DNA of 5,343 bases from Clostridiales bacterium (GTDB lineage: Bacteria > Bacillota_A > Clostridia > Lachnospirales > Lachnospiraceae): the NCBI GenBank assembly GCA_030154385.1, contig JASKJZ010000204.1, forward strand, positions 1 to 5,343, given 5' to 3'. The position numbers and the translations under genes were made by a program. The notes under the pieces were generated by a model. The model was not told the origin of the DNA, made no database searches, and saw only the letters and a program-made list of their open reading frames with translations. Within the stretch, counting starts at the first letter, position 1. The number at the start of each line of letters is the position of its first letter. Shown here in pieces: positions 1 to 5,310 of this stretch.

Positions 1-145
1 TATTTTTTTTAATTTTTTTTTAGTATATTCTTTTGTCAAGCTTTCTCCCATTATTTCGCGATAAAAATCTTCGTTTTATCACAAAGTACAAAACATTTAT
101 TCGAACTTGACAGCTTTTTTCCCCCTTGTCCTCTATCATTTTTTA

Positions 146-216
146 TGTGGATAAAGTGGATAACTCTGTGTATAACTCCATTTTGGCTTAAATATCATAT
201 TTTTCTATGTGGATAG
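146..216 (-). other. DnaA-box cluster, possible oriC segment
   Basis: Four nonamers resemble the DnaA box TTATNCACA, all read on the minus strand. TGTGGATAA at 146-154 is a perfect match and TGTGTATAA at 167-175 also fits TTATNCACA. AGTGGATAA at 155-163 and TGTGGATAG at 208-216 each have one mismatch. The first two abut head to tail and the third follows three bases later, giving the GTGGATAACTCTGTG pattern known from Firmicutes origins. The surrounding DNA is AT-rich, as expected of an unwinding region. No dnaA, dnaN or rpmH is visible, so the site could be one lobe of oriC with dnaA to the left of the window, or a DnaA-binding regulatory locus. The clustering is seen; the origin role is inferred. 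Confidence 0.5.
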
Positions 217-270
217 ATTTTGGATTGTTTTTTACATAATTCTTTTTTCCAAGCCATTATCCGATAATAA

Positions 271-300
271 TCGACTTTTTTTGTGCAAAATGTATATAAT
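271..300 (+). promoter_or_regulatory. Weak promoter-like pair with no gene downstream
   Basis: TCGACT (271-276, four of six against TTGACA) is followed after 18 bases by a perfect TATAAT (295-300). Nothing on the plus strand downstream looks like a gene before the hairpin at 423-457. It would either drive a short non-coding transcript or be a chance match in AT-rich DNA. The chance explanation is quite likely. Confidence 0.2.
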
Positions 301-418
301 GTTTCTCTCTCCTCTCACATTTCTACCCCTATTTTCATTTTTTTATAAAATTAGTTCTCTCTCTCTTTTTGAAGTTATCTAAATATTGTGAAAACATTAT
401 TAATCTCTTTTGTATTGC

Positions 419-457
419 AAAAAAAAGCAGACCTGATTTATTATCAAGTCTGCTTTT
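419..457 (-). terminator. Rho-independent terminator of the NlpC/P60 gene
   Basis: On the minus strand a 14-bp stem (arms 444-457 and 423-436, one G-U wobble) closes a 7-base loop. It is followed by an eight-base U run encoded by the A tract at 419-426. The hairpin starts 12 bases past the stop codon of the minus-strand hydrolase gene. Read on the plus strand the same hairpin has only a four-T tail, so it is mainly a minus-strand terminator. Confidence 0.9.
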
Positions 458-469
458 ATCATCCTTATA

Positions 470-1870
470 TTAATCCACGATACGCCTTGCTGCATATGGT
501 GTACGATAATTCCATGTAGATATCTTAATTCCTGTTTTGCGATTGCTTGCATGAACAACCTGTCCGCCTCCGATGTACATCGCAACGTGGTTCACGGTTC
601 CATTACTTGCATACACAATCAAGTCGCCAGCCTTTAGCTCATCAAAGCTAACACTTTTTCCAGCAGTTGCCTGGCTTCTGGAGGTTCGTGGTATACTAAC
701 TCCAAAATGCGAATAGACGGACATCGTAAATCCAGAACAATCGGTACCGTTTGTCAAGCTTGTACCACCGTATACATATGGATTTCCCACAAATTTTTGT
801 GCATAGGAAGCAATATCTGAACCATCTCCATCTGCAACTGTTGTTCCGCCAGAAGAAGCCGATGAATCATTTGAATTTGACGAATTAGAACTGTTACTAT
901 TGGAACTCGAACTATTTGAGCTTGAACTATTGGAGCTTGCATTATTGGAACTTGAACTTTGTTTCTTTTTTTGCTCCTCCAGTGCCTTTAAGCGATCCTC
1001 TTCTGCTTTTTTTGCTGCTTCCTGTCTTGCAAGCTCAGCCTGCTCCTCTTCCACCGAAATTGCATGTTCAAATTCTACCGTGATGTCCACATACTGCTTT
1101 GATACAAAACCTTTTGTACTCTCATCACCATCGCCGCCTTCATCGACAAGTATCTTTACCCATTCGTCCGTTTCCTTTAATACTTCATAGGTCTCGCCAA
1201 TCGGTATCAATCCTAAAACAATCGAATCGGTGCTTGGCTCCTCTCTTACTTTCAAAGTTGTCGTATTTACAGTTGCCCATTTGGTTCCAAACTTATCCTC
1301 TAGTTCTTCTGCATCGTATCCGATGGCTAAAAACTCAGATTTTATGTATCCTTTGACACTACCCGACTCAATCTTTACCCAGTCGCCTTCGGTTTTTAAA
1401 ATTGTTGCCGCAGCACCACGATATAATTTTCCTAATACCTCGCTCTCGGTGTTTGCATCTTTTCGTATATTGACATAATCATTCGCAACGGAAATACCCA
1501 TATTGGCATATTTTGATTCTTCCTTTACCACCTCTGGTTCTTTTGTGTCCTCTGTCGCAGCAGCACTCTTTGCCTCTTCTGCTTTGGCATCGCTCACAAC
1601 CTCTTTTGTATCTGTGACGGAAGCATCTGTGGTGGTCTCTGTCTCTGCTGATGCATCTAGAAGCTTTGCTTTTAAGGTTGCATCGCCCGACACTGCCAGC
1701 TTCTTTACCTGAACCGTCTGCACATACTGCTCCAGTGACAATGAAATTCCAGCCAAACTTGTTTCCGAGCAAACTCCAGTAGCTGTGATATCCGTCCCAT
1801 GCGCGCCTGTCACAAGCAAAGAGACTGCTCCAATACATAGCGCTGCTTTTACCGCCACCAATTTTTTCAT
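470..1870 (-). CDS. Secreted SH3-domain NlpC/P60 peptidoglycan hydrolase
   Basis: This 466-residue protein is a cell-wall endopeptidase of the NlpC/P60 family, which cuts within peptide stems of peptidoglycan (typically gamma-D-Glu to diamino acid). Residues 1 to about 25 form a signal peptide (MKKL start, hydrophobic core, cleavage plausible after AHG). After a Thr/Glu/Ala-rich stretch come two bacterial SH3 domains at about 125-181 and 197-262, which usually bind the wall. A charged, probably helical segment (270-304) and a Ser/Asn linker (305-340) lead to the catalytic domain (350-466). The catalytic Cys378 sits in DCSG, His428 in NHVAMYIGGG, and His440 in VVHAS is the likely third residue. 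The start is set by GGAGGAAG at 1877-1884. The gene is monocistronic, with its own promoter and terminator. Family assignment is secure; the exact bond cut and the role (growth, separation or turnover) are not readable from sequence. Confidence 0.95.
   Translation of the reverse strand: MKKLVAVKAALCIGAVSLLVTGAHGTDITATGVCSETSLAGISLSLEQYVQTVQVKKLAVSGDATLKAKLLDASAETETTTDASVTDTKEVVSDAKAEEAKSAAATEDTKEPEVVKEESKYANMGISVANDYVNIRKDANTESEVLGKLYRGAAATILKTEGDWVKIESGSVKGYIKSEFLAIGYDAEELEDKFGTKWATVNTTTLKVREEPSTDSIVLGLIPIGETYEVLKETDEWVKILVDEGGDGDESTKGFVSKQYVDITVEFEHAISVEEEQAELARQEAAKKAEEDRLKALEEQKKKQSSSSNNASSNSSSSNSSSSNSNSSNSSNSNDSSASSGGTTVADGDGSDIASYAQKFVGNPYVYGGTSLTNGTDCSGFTMSVYSHFGVSIPRTSRSQATAGKSVSFDELKAGDLIVYASNGTVNHVAMYIGGGQVVHASNRKTGIKISTWNYRTPYAARRIVD
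851..958 (-). repeat. Low-complexity Ser/Asn linker repeats inside the hydrolase gene
   Basis: The DNA encoding residues 305-340 consists of degenerate short repeats built from GAACTN, GAGCTT and TTG units on the plus strand, giving runs of serine broken by single asparagines. It forms the flexible tether between the helical segment and the NlpC/P60 domain. Such tracts can gain or lose units by slippage while staying in frame. Confidence 0.8.
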
Positions 1871-1907
1871 AACCAGCTTCCTCCAAATATTAAATCTTTA
1901 TCTTAAT

Positions 1908-1924
1908 TGTTACAAATTTATTAA
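1908..1924 (+). promoter_or_regulatory. Possible WalR-like box in the hydrolase leader
   Basis: TGTTAC, five bases, then TATTAA matches the WalR consensus TGTWAH-N5-TGTWAH at 11 of 12 positions. It lies about 10-27 bases inside the predicted transcript of the hydrolase, where a bound regulator could block transcription. It overlaps a 15-bp AT palindrome (1914-1928, 7-base arms AAATTTA and TAAATTT). WalRK controls NlpC/P60 autolysins in Bacillus, which makes the placement sensible, but matches to so degenerate and AT-rich a motif arise easily by chance. Confidence 0.25.
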
Positions 1925-1941
1925 ATTTATTCACTGCATCT

Positions 1942-1970
1942 ATTATAGCAAACTCTATATACAAAGTCAA
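1942..1970 (-). promoter_or_regulatory. SigA-type extended -10 promoter of the hydrolase gene
   Basis: Reading on the minus strand, TTGACT (1970-1965) is followed after 17 bases by a perfect TATAAT (1947-1942), preceded by TG at the extended -10 position (TGCTATAAT). Transcription would begin near 1935, giving a leader of about 65 bases before the ATG at 1870. The near-consensus structure suggests strong housekeeping expression. Confidence 0.9.
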
Positions 1971-2081
1971 TCTTCTTTTCCCTAAAACACGATATTGAAC
2001 CGCCTTCCATCCATTCACTTTTTTTCTACAGCTGTAATCACTTTTTCAGCATGAATCTTCCAATTCTTTTTCCTCTTCCTC

Positions 2082-2109
2082 TACATTTTTTTAATTTATC
2101 TGCCGATAT
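2082..2109 (+). promoter_or_regulatory. Sigma-28 (SigD/FliA) promoter of yjfB
   Basis: GCCGATAT at 2102-2109 is a perfect match to the -10 element of flagellar sigma factor SigD. TACA at 2082-2085, 16 bases upstream, matches three of four positions of the TAAA -35 element. Transcription would start near 2116, about 40 bases before the ATG at 2158. The downstream gene is a predicted motility protein, which independently supports a flagellar-regulon promoter. Confidence 0.85.
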
Positions 2110-2157
2110 AAAGGTTGTACGATCAATGTTTCATTTTTTACTGAAGGAGGATCTTTT

Positions 2158-2334
2158 ATGGACATTGCTGCATTATCAATGGCTATGAGCCAAAGCAACA
2201 CAATGACGCAGGTCGGTACTGCTATGCTTGGCAAGAGCCTCGAGACAGTTGCAACACAGGGCGATTCCATGGTAAATATGATGGAACAGTCTGTAACACC
2301 TGAATTAGGTCAAACCATTGACCTTAAACTATAA
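2158..2334 (+). CDS. YjfB-family putative motility protein
   Basis: A 58-residue protein beginning MDIAALSMAMSQ and ending IDLKL. The Ala/Met/Ser/Gln-rich amphipathic N-terminus, the central QVGTAMLGKSLET segment and the short length are typical of the YjfB family, small Firmicutes proteins labelled putative motility proteins whose biochemical role is not established. It has no signal peptide or membrane segment. The start is firm: AAGGAGG at 2144-2150 lies seven bases before the ATG. A SigD-type promoter lies directly upstream, so expression is expected together with late flagellar and chemotaxis genes. It is monocistronic, divergent from the wall hydrolase gene and convergent with the CPBP protease gene. 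Family recognition is from memory of its sequence pattern, without a search. Confidence 0.88.
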   Translation: MDIAALSMAMSQSNTMTQVGTAMLGKSLETVATQGDSMVNMMEQSVTPELGQTIDLKL

Positions 2335-2358
2335 ATAGGAATGTGCTGCCTATTTATA
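2330..2358. other. Hairpin overlapping the yjfB stop codon
   Basis: A perfect 10-bp inverted repeat, TATAAATAGG (2330-2339) and CCTATTTATA (2349-2358), encloses a 9-base loop. Its left arm contains the yjfB stop codon. It lies five bases before the much stronger GC-rich terminator hairpin, so the yjfB transcript would end in two tandem stem-loops. It might stabilise the mRNA end or assist termination of minus-strand transcripts. Confidence 0.6.
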
Positions 2359-2363
2359 TAACA

Positions 2364-2397
2364 AAGGGCTGCCGCACCATTTCGTGCGGCAGCCCTT
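2364..2397. terminator. Shared bidirectional terminator between yjfB and the CPBP operon
   Basis: A perfect 14-bp GC-rich stem (arms 2364-2377 and 2384-2397, AAGGGCTGCCGCAC and its complement) closes a 6-base loop. It lies 30 bases after the yjfB stop and five bases beyond the stop codon of the convergent CPBP gene. Neither side has a pure U run: the minus-strand exit is U-rich (TTTGTTAT), while the plus-strand exit is poor (ACTGTCAG). It therefore fits best as the CPBP terminator that also stops yjfB transcripts. Confidence 0.8.
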
Positions 2398-2401
2398 ACT
2401 G

Positions 2402-3310
2402 TCAGTAAAAAAACTGCTGATACAGCATAATAATCATGCAAATCGCTGTTCCTGCATAAAAAGGAAGCAAAGAGAGTTTTTCTATTTTTATAGAACCGAC
2501 ACCAGTGAACAGCGCGCGATACTCCAATGTGTGCTCCTCACTTTTGGCAATTATTTTTAGCAACCAGAATGCGACCCCTGTTGTAACAATAGCGATACTT
2601 CCATAAAAAGCTATGCTGTATAAAATAGCATGTCCTCCAAGTGCCGTTTGCTCCATTTCTGTCGAAACAGAGTCACGCATTACATAGGATAACAAAACAG
2701 AAGAACCATTAATTGTGGCATGAACCACCATTGATCCAAATATAGAATCGGTAACCTCAACCAAGAGCGCAAATATCATCCCCATAACAAAAGCGTAGAT
2801 GAATTGATTAAAATTCATGTGCATCAGTCCAAAAATCAGACCAGATAGAATTATACCCATCCCGATGTTTTGCCTTCGATACGCATTATAAAAAACGCCT
2901 CGATACACCGTTTCTTCTAAAATAGCAGGAACCACAGCTACCACAAGAAAGCTCACTCCAAAGGGATAACGGCTTACAAGCTCCTTCATCATCCCATTTA
3001 CTTGATTGGTCGTAAACAGCATCGAAAGAGCATTCAAAAAAGAAAGCAACGGTGAAATCATAAAAGCAAACAGTACAAGAAGTCCTACCGTCTTTTTTTT
3101 TATGATGTGTATGCGAAGCAGATTCTTTATTGGCTCCGCCTCTCGTAGTAAGAAAATTCCCACTGGAAGCACGAACATAATCTGGGATAGCAAAATGCGG
3201 AAAAGCGGTGAATGCTTAACCATTGGAATTAAAGAAAACAAAAAAGATGCAAGCACTGCCACAATAGCGGTAACAAGGAACGTTTCATTCACATGGCGAA
3301 TCTGCTTCAT
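2402..3310 (-). CDS. CPBP-family intramembrane metalloprotease (CAAX protease-like)
   Basis: A 302-residue polytopic membrane protein of the CPBP (type II CAAX prenyl endopeptidase, Abi/Rce1-like) family. All three family motifs are visible: EETVYR (Glu132, Glu133, Arg137), FGLMH (Phe160, His164) and HATIN (His197, Asn201). These glutamates and histidines form the metal-dependent active site within the membrane. Hydrophobic segments lie near 10-30, 40-55, 75-98, 118-131, 150-185, 190-210, 233-253 and 283-299. In bacteria members act in membrane-protein or peptide processing and in bacteriocin production or immunity; the substrate here is unknown. The ATG lies one base after the stop of the upstream 77-residue gene and has no clear ribosome binding site of its own, so translation is probably coupled. 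The stop is followed by a shared terminator. Confidence 0.92.
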   Translation of the reverse strand: MKQIRHVNETFLVTAIVAVLASFLFSLIPMVKHSPLFRILLSQIMFVLPVGIFLLREAEPIKNLLRIHIIKKKTVGLLVLFAFMISPLLSFLNALSMLFTTNQVNGMMKELVSRYPFGVSFLVVAVVPAILEETVYRGVFYNAYRRQNIGMGIILSGLIFGLMHMNFNQFIYAFVMGMIFALLVEVTDSIFGSMVVHATINGSSVLLSYVMRDSVSTEMEQTALGGHAILYSIAFYGSIAIVTTGVAFWLLKIIAKSEEHTLEYRALFTGVGSIKIEKLSLLPFYAGTAICMIIMLYQQFFY

Positions 3311-3311
3311 C

Positions 3312-3545
3312 TTAGCGCTGCATCATATACTTTACTAATTTATTCACATCTTCTGGCTCGTAAGCAATAATTTCCAGCTCTGGAATACTTCCATCTGAAA
3401 ATATTTTTGCAAGTGACACATACTGAGAAAGCTTTGATTTCAGATTTAAGCGATCGCCTTCTTCTGATACGAGTTCCACCTTTCCCTTGCAACTATCAAT
3501 GACTTCAAAAAACTTATCAACATCTGTAATATTATTAAACTTCAT
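3312..3545 (-). CDS. Conserved small protein of unknown function, 77 residues
   Basis: A short soluble protein (MKFNNITDVDKFFEVIDSCK at its start) with no signal peptide or membrane segment. The alternation of helix-like and strand-like stretches (FFEVIDSCKG, KVELVSEEGDRLNLKS, LEIIAYEPEDVNKLVKYMM) suggests a small alpha/beta fold. I recall similar short proteins in Lachnospiraceae genomes carrying the misleading label polyA polymerase, but nothing here resembles a nucleotidyltransferase. The start is firm, with AGGAGGT at 3553-3559 eight bases upstream and a promoter before it. It is first in a two-gene unit with the CPBP protease, one base apart, so the two are probably made together. Whether it is a partner, regulator or substrate of the protease cannot be told. 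Confidence 0.85.
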   Translation of the reverse strand: MKFNNITDVDKFFEVIDSCKGKVELVSEEGDRLNLKSKLSQYVSLAKIFSDGSIPELEIIAYEPEDVNKLVKYMMQR

Positions 3546-3580
3546 AGTAAATACCTCCTAATAATTGTTTTATACTTCAT

Positions 3581-3609
3581 ATTATATACTACCTTTTCCA
3601 TAATTTCAC
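3581..3609 (-). promoter_or_regulatory. Promoter of the 77-residue gene and CPBP operon
   Basis: On the minus strand GTGAAA (3609-3604, four of six against TTGACA) is followed after 17 bases by a perfect TATAAT (3586-3581). Transcription would begin near 3574, leaving a leader of about 30 bases that contains the AGGAGGT site. Its -35 abuts the region of the opposing thioesterase promoter. Confidence 0.7.
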
Positions 3610-3628
3610 TAGTTTTTTTTCAAATAAA

Positions 3629-3637
3629 TGCTATAAT
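3629..3637 (+). promoter_or_regulatory. Extended -10 promoter of the thioesterase operon
   Basis: TGCTATAAT gives a perfect TATAAT (3632-3637) with the extended -10 TG. The -35 region, near 3610-3615, is poor (TAGTTT) and sits in a T run, so recognition would rest on the extended -10. Transcription would start near 3644, about 26 bases before the ATG. Confidence 0.7.
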
Positions 3638-3669
3638 AGGGGTACACTATAACACTTGGAGATGAACTT

Positions 3670-4383
3670 ATGTATGAATTTAAAAGCCGCGTTCGCTACA
3701 GTGAAATCGGCCCCGACAAACACCTGACCCTCCCCTCGATCATCAATTACTTTCAAGATTGCAGTACGTTTCAATCCGAAGCGCTTGGAGTCGGGCTTGC
3801 TTATTTGGAAAAGGAACATCGTGCGTGGATTTTAAACTCCTGGCAGATCAATATAGCAGACTACCCTTACCTTGGTGACGACATTACCATATCAACCTGG
3901 GCATATGATTTTAAAGGTACTTATGGTAACCGAAATTTTTTGTTAAAGGGCGCGAATGACACCGTATATGCAAGTGCCAACTCCATTTGGATTTATATGG
4001 ATACAAAAAATTCGCGTATGCTTCGCGTTCCCAAAGAAATGGCCGCACGCTACGGCATGGAAGAGGCTTATAAAATGGAGTATGCTCCCAGAAAAATCGC
4101 ACTTCCAGATACCTTAGAAGAAAAAGATGGGTTTCCTGTCTTACAATCAAACTTAGATACCAACCACCACGTAAACAACGAAGAGTATGTAAAAATGGCG
4201 GCAGCCTATCTCCCTGCACATTTTATCGTAGGGAGAATGCGCGCGGAGTATCGTTCCTCCGCCGTTTTAGGCGATGAAATCATTCCTTATACGGACAACC
4301 AACCAAATGTTTGCACGATTGCTCTTTGCAATCGTGATCATGCCATTTATGCAATCATTGAATTTACAAGAAAGGATTCCTAA
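3670..4383 (+). CDS. Acyl-ACP thioesterase
   Basis: A 237-residue cytosolic enzyme of the acyl-ACP thioesterase family, which hydrolyses acyl-acyl-carrier protein to a free fatty acid and ACP, ending or diverting fatty acid synthesis. The protein is a double hotdog. The first fold spans about 1-130, with YSEIGPDKHLTLPSIINYFQD at its start and WILNSWQI near 53-60; the second spans about 150-235. The active-site signature is NLDTNHHVNNEEYV, giving Asp163, Asn165, His167 and Asn170. Glu193 in AEYR matches the glutamate of the plant LEYRREC motif, while the plant cysteine is replaced by Ala198. Length is normal for bacterial members. GGAG at 3658-3661 supports the start; the ATG at 3662 is out of frame. 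The stop TAA is directly followed by the ATG of the next gene. Chain-length preference cannot be read from the sequence. Confidence 0.93.
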   Translation: MYEFKSRVRYSEIGPDKHLTLPSIINYFQDCSTFQSEALGVGLAYLEKEHRAWILNSWQINIADYPYLGDDITISTWAYDFKGTYGNRNFLLKGANDTVYASANSIWIYMDTKNSRMLRVPKEMAARYGMEEAYKMEYAPRKIALPDTLEEKDGFPVLQSNLDTNHHVNNEEYVKMAAAYLPAHFIVGRMRAEYRSSAVLGDEIIPYTDNQPNVCTIALCNRDHAIYAIIEFTRKDS

Positions 4384-5253
4384 ATGATACGATTAGGTGA
4401 AACACAAGAATTAAAAGTAATCGAATTTTCAAACAGCGGCATCTATCTTGCCAGCATCGAGCCCGACAGTAACAGCATAAAGCCATCCTGGAAGCCAGAG
4501 AGTGCACAAAAGGTACTACTGCCCAACAACCAGGTACCGAAAGGTATTGCCATTGGAGATAACCTGCGTGTGTTTATTTACAAAGACTCAGAAGACCGTC
4601 CGATTGCCACTACTGCAAATCCTCTGCTTCAACTAAACCAGGTAGCAAAGCTAAAGGTTTTGGAGGTCGGAAACATTGGTGCTTTTTTAGACTGGGGACT
4701 TGCAAAGGATCTTTTACTGCCTTTCAAGGAGCAGACTAGACGAGTCAAGACAGGAGAAACCGTTTTAGTCTCTCTCTATATTGATAAAAGCGAACGTCTT
4801 TGTGCTACTATGAATGTGTATAAGGCATTGCAAAGTGATTCTCCTTATCAGGTAAATGATATCGTAACAGCGACCGTGTATGAACCAAGCGGCAATTTTG
4901 GTGTCTTTGTTGCAGTTGACGATATGTATTCTGCTATCATTCCGAAAAAAGATGTTTTTCGTGAATACACGGCTGGTGAAACAATTGAAGCACGAGTTGC
5001 AAGCATCCGTGAAGACGGAAAACTTAATCTTAGTACCAGAGAAAAAATACCAACTCAAATGAATAAGGATGTCGTATATATTTATGAAAAGCTCCTCGAA
5101 AACGGGGATTTTCTTCCGTTTCATGATGGTTCAGATCCAGAAGAAATTCGAGCCTTTTTCTCGCTAAGCAAAGGAGCATTTAAGCGTGCGGTTGGTAATC
5201 TTTTAAAAAATGGAAAAATCGAATTAACAGATCGTGGTATAAAAAAGAAATAG
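4384..5253 (+). CDS. cvfB: CvfB/YitL-type S1-domain RNA-binding protein
   Basis: A 289-residue protein matching the CvfB (conserved virulence factor B, Bacillus YitL) family in length and domain order. There are three S1-like OB folds at about 4-78, 86-144 and 156-218, then a winged-helix domain at about 228-287. Diagnostic segments are GAFLDWGLAKDLLLPFKEQ (99-117) in the second fold and GNFGVFVAV (170-178) with LNLSTRE (214-220) in the third. The family binds RNA; in Staphylococcus aureus CvfB influences virulence gene and protease expression, but its role in Clostridia is not defined. It starts directly after the thioesterase stop (TAAATG, no spacing) with AAAGGA at 4371-4376 inside the upstream gene, so the two are co-transcribed and probably translationally coupled. 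A terminator follows 12 bases after the stop. Confidence 0.88.
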   Translation: MIRLGETQELKVIEFSNSGIYLASIEPDSNSIKPSWKPESAQKVLLPNNQVPKGIAIGDNLRVFIYKDSEDRPIATTANPLLQLNQVAKLKVLEVGNIGAFLDWGLAKDLLLPFKEQTRRVKTGETVLVSLYIDKSERLCATMNVYKALQSDSPYQVNDIVTATVYEPSGNFGVFVAVDDMYSAIIPKKDVFREYTAGETIEARVASIREDGKLNLSTREKIPTQMNKDVVYIYEKLLENGDFLPFHDGSDPEEIRAFFSLSKGAFKRAVGNLLKNGKIELTDRGIKKK

Positions 5254-5262
5254 AACAAATGC

Positions 5263-5310
5263 AAAAAGGACTATCCCAATCTCAAAAGGGACAGTCCTTC
5301 TCTTATTTTT
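5263..5310. terminator. Bidirectional terminator after the S1-domain gene
   Basis: A stem of seven plus four base pairs separated by one A-C mismatch (arms 5266-5277 and 5288-5299) encloses a 10-base loop. On the plus strand it is followed by a U-rich tail, TCTCTTATTTTT, and on the minus strand by the U5 encoded at 5263-5267. It therefore serves both the thioesterase operon and the convergent gene entering from the right. Confidence 0.85.

Larger units (their letters stand above)
1..418. other. AT-rich gene-free intergenic region
   Basis: No credible coding region is visible on either strand. The plus strand is T-rich and pyrimidine-rich, with several homopolymeric T runs and CT-rich stretches around 301-327 and 354-370. 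It contains the DnaA-box-like cluster at 146-216, a weak promoter-like pair at 271-300, and two isolated TTGACA hexamers (107-112 plus strand, 34-39 minus strand) that lack a convincing -10 at the right distance. The right edge is bounded by the terminator of the NlpC/P60 gene. The left edge runs out of the window, so the gene that would explain this region may lie outside. Confidence 0.7.

Noticed and set aside
34..112. Isolated TTGACA hexamers (107-112 plus, 34-39 minus)
   Set aside because: Neither has an acceptable -10 element 16-18 bases downstream, so no promoter is called.
257..267. TTATCCGATAA as a further DnaA box
   Set aside because: Only the first six bases fit the DnaA box; it is a short near-palindrome and was not counted.
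851..958. Repeat tract considered as a CRISPR or regulatory repeat array
   Set aside because: Units are short, degenerate and without spacers, and they lie inside an intact reading frame encoding a Ser/Asn linker.
900..1478. Plus-strand frames of 82-96 residues with Leu/Glu or Ser-rich repeats
   Set aside because: They are antisense readings of the hydrolase SH3 domains and of the repetitive Ser/Asn linker; the apparent periodicity comes from the linker codons.
1479..1886. 135-residue minus-strand open frame overlapping the hydrolase gene
   Set aside because: It is a different frame of the same strand within the hydrolase gene, rich in Cys, Arg and Lys with no recognisable domain; the hydrolase frame has the signal peptide, ribosome site and active site.
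3006..3338. 110-residue plus-strand open frame
   Set aside because: It is antisense to the CPBP protease gene, whose motifs are intact; no promoter or ribosome site supports it.
3911..4219. 102-residue minus-strand open frame
   Set aside because: It is antisense to the thioesterase gene across its catalytic region and has no recognisable features.
4765..5124. 119-residue minus-strand open frame
   Set aside because: It is antisense to the S1-domain gene, lacks a ribosome binding site and shows no family features; the plus frame has clear S1 domains.
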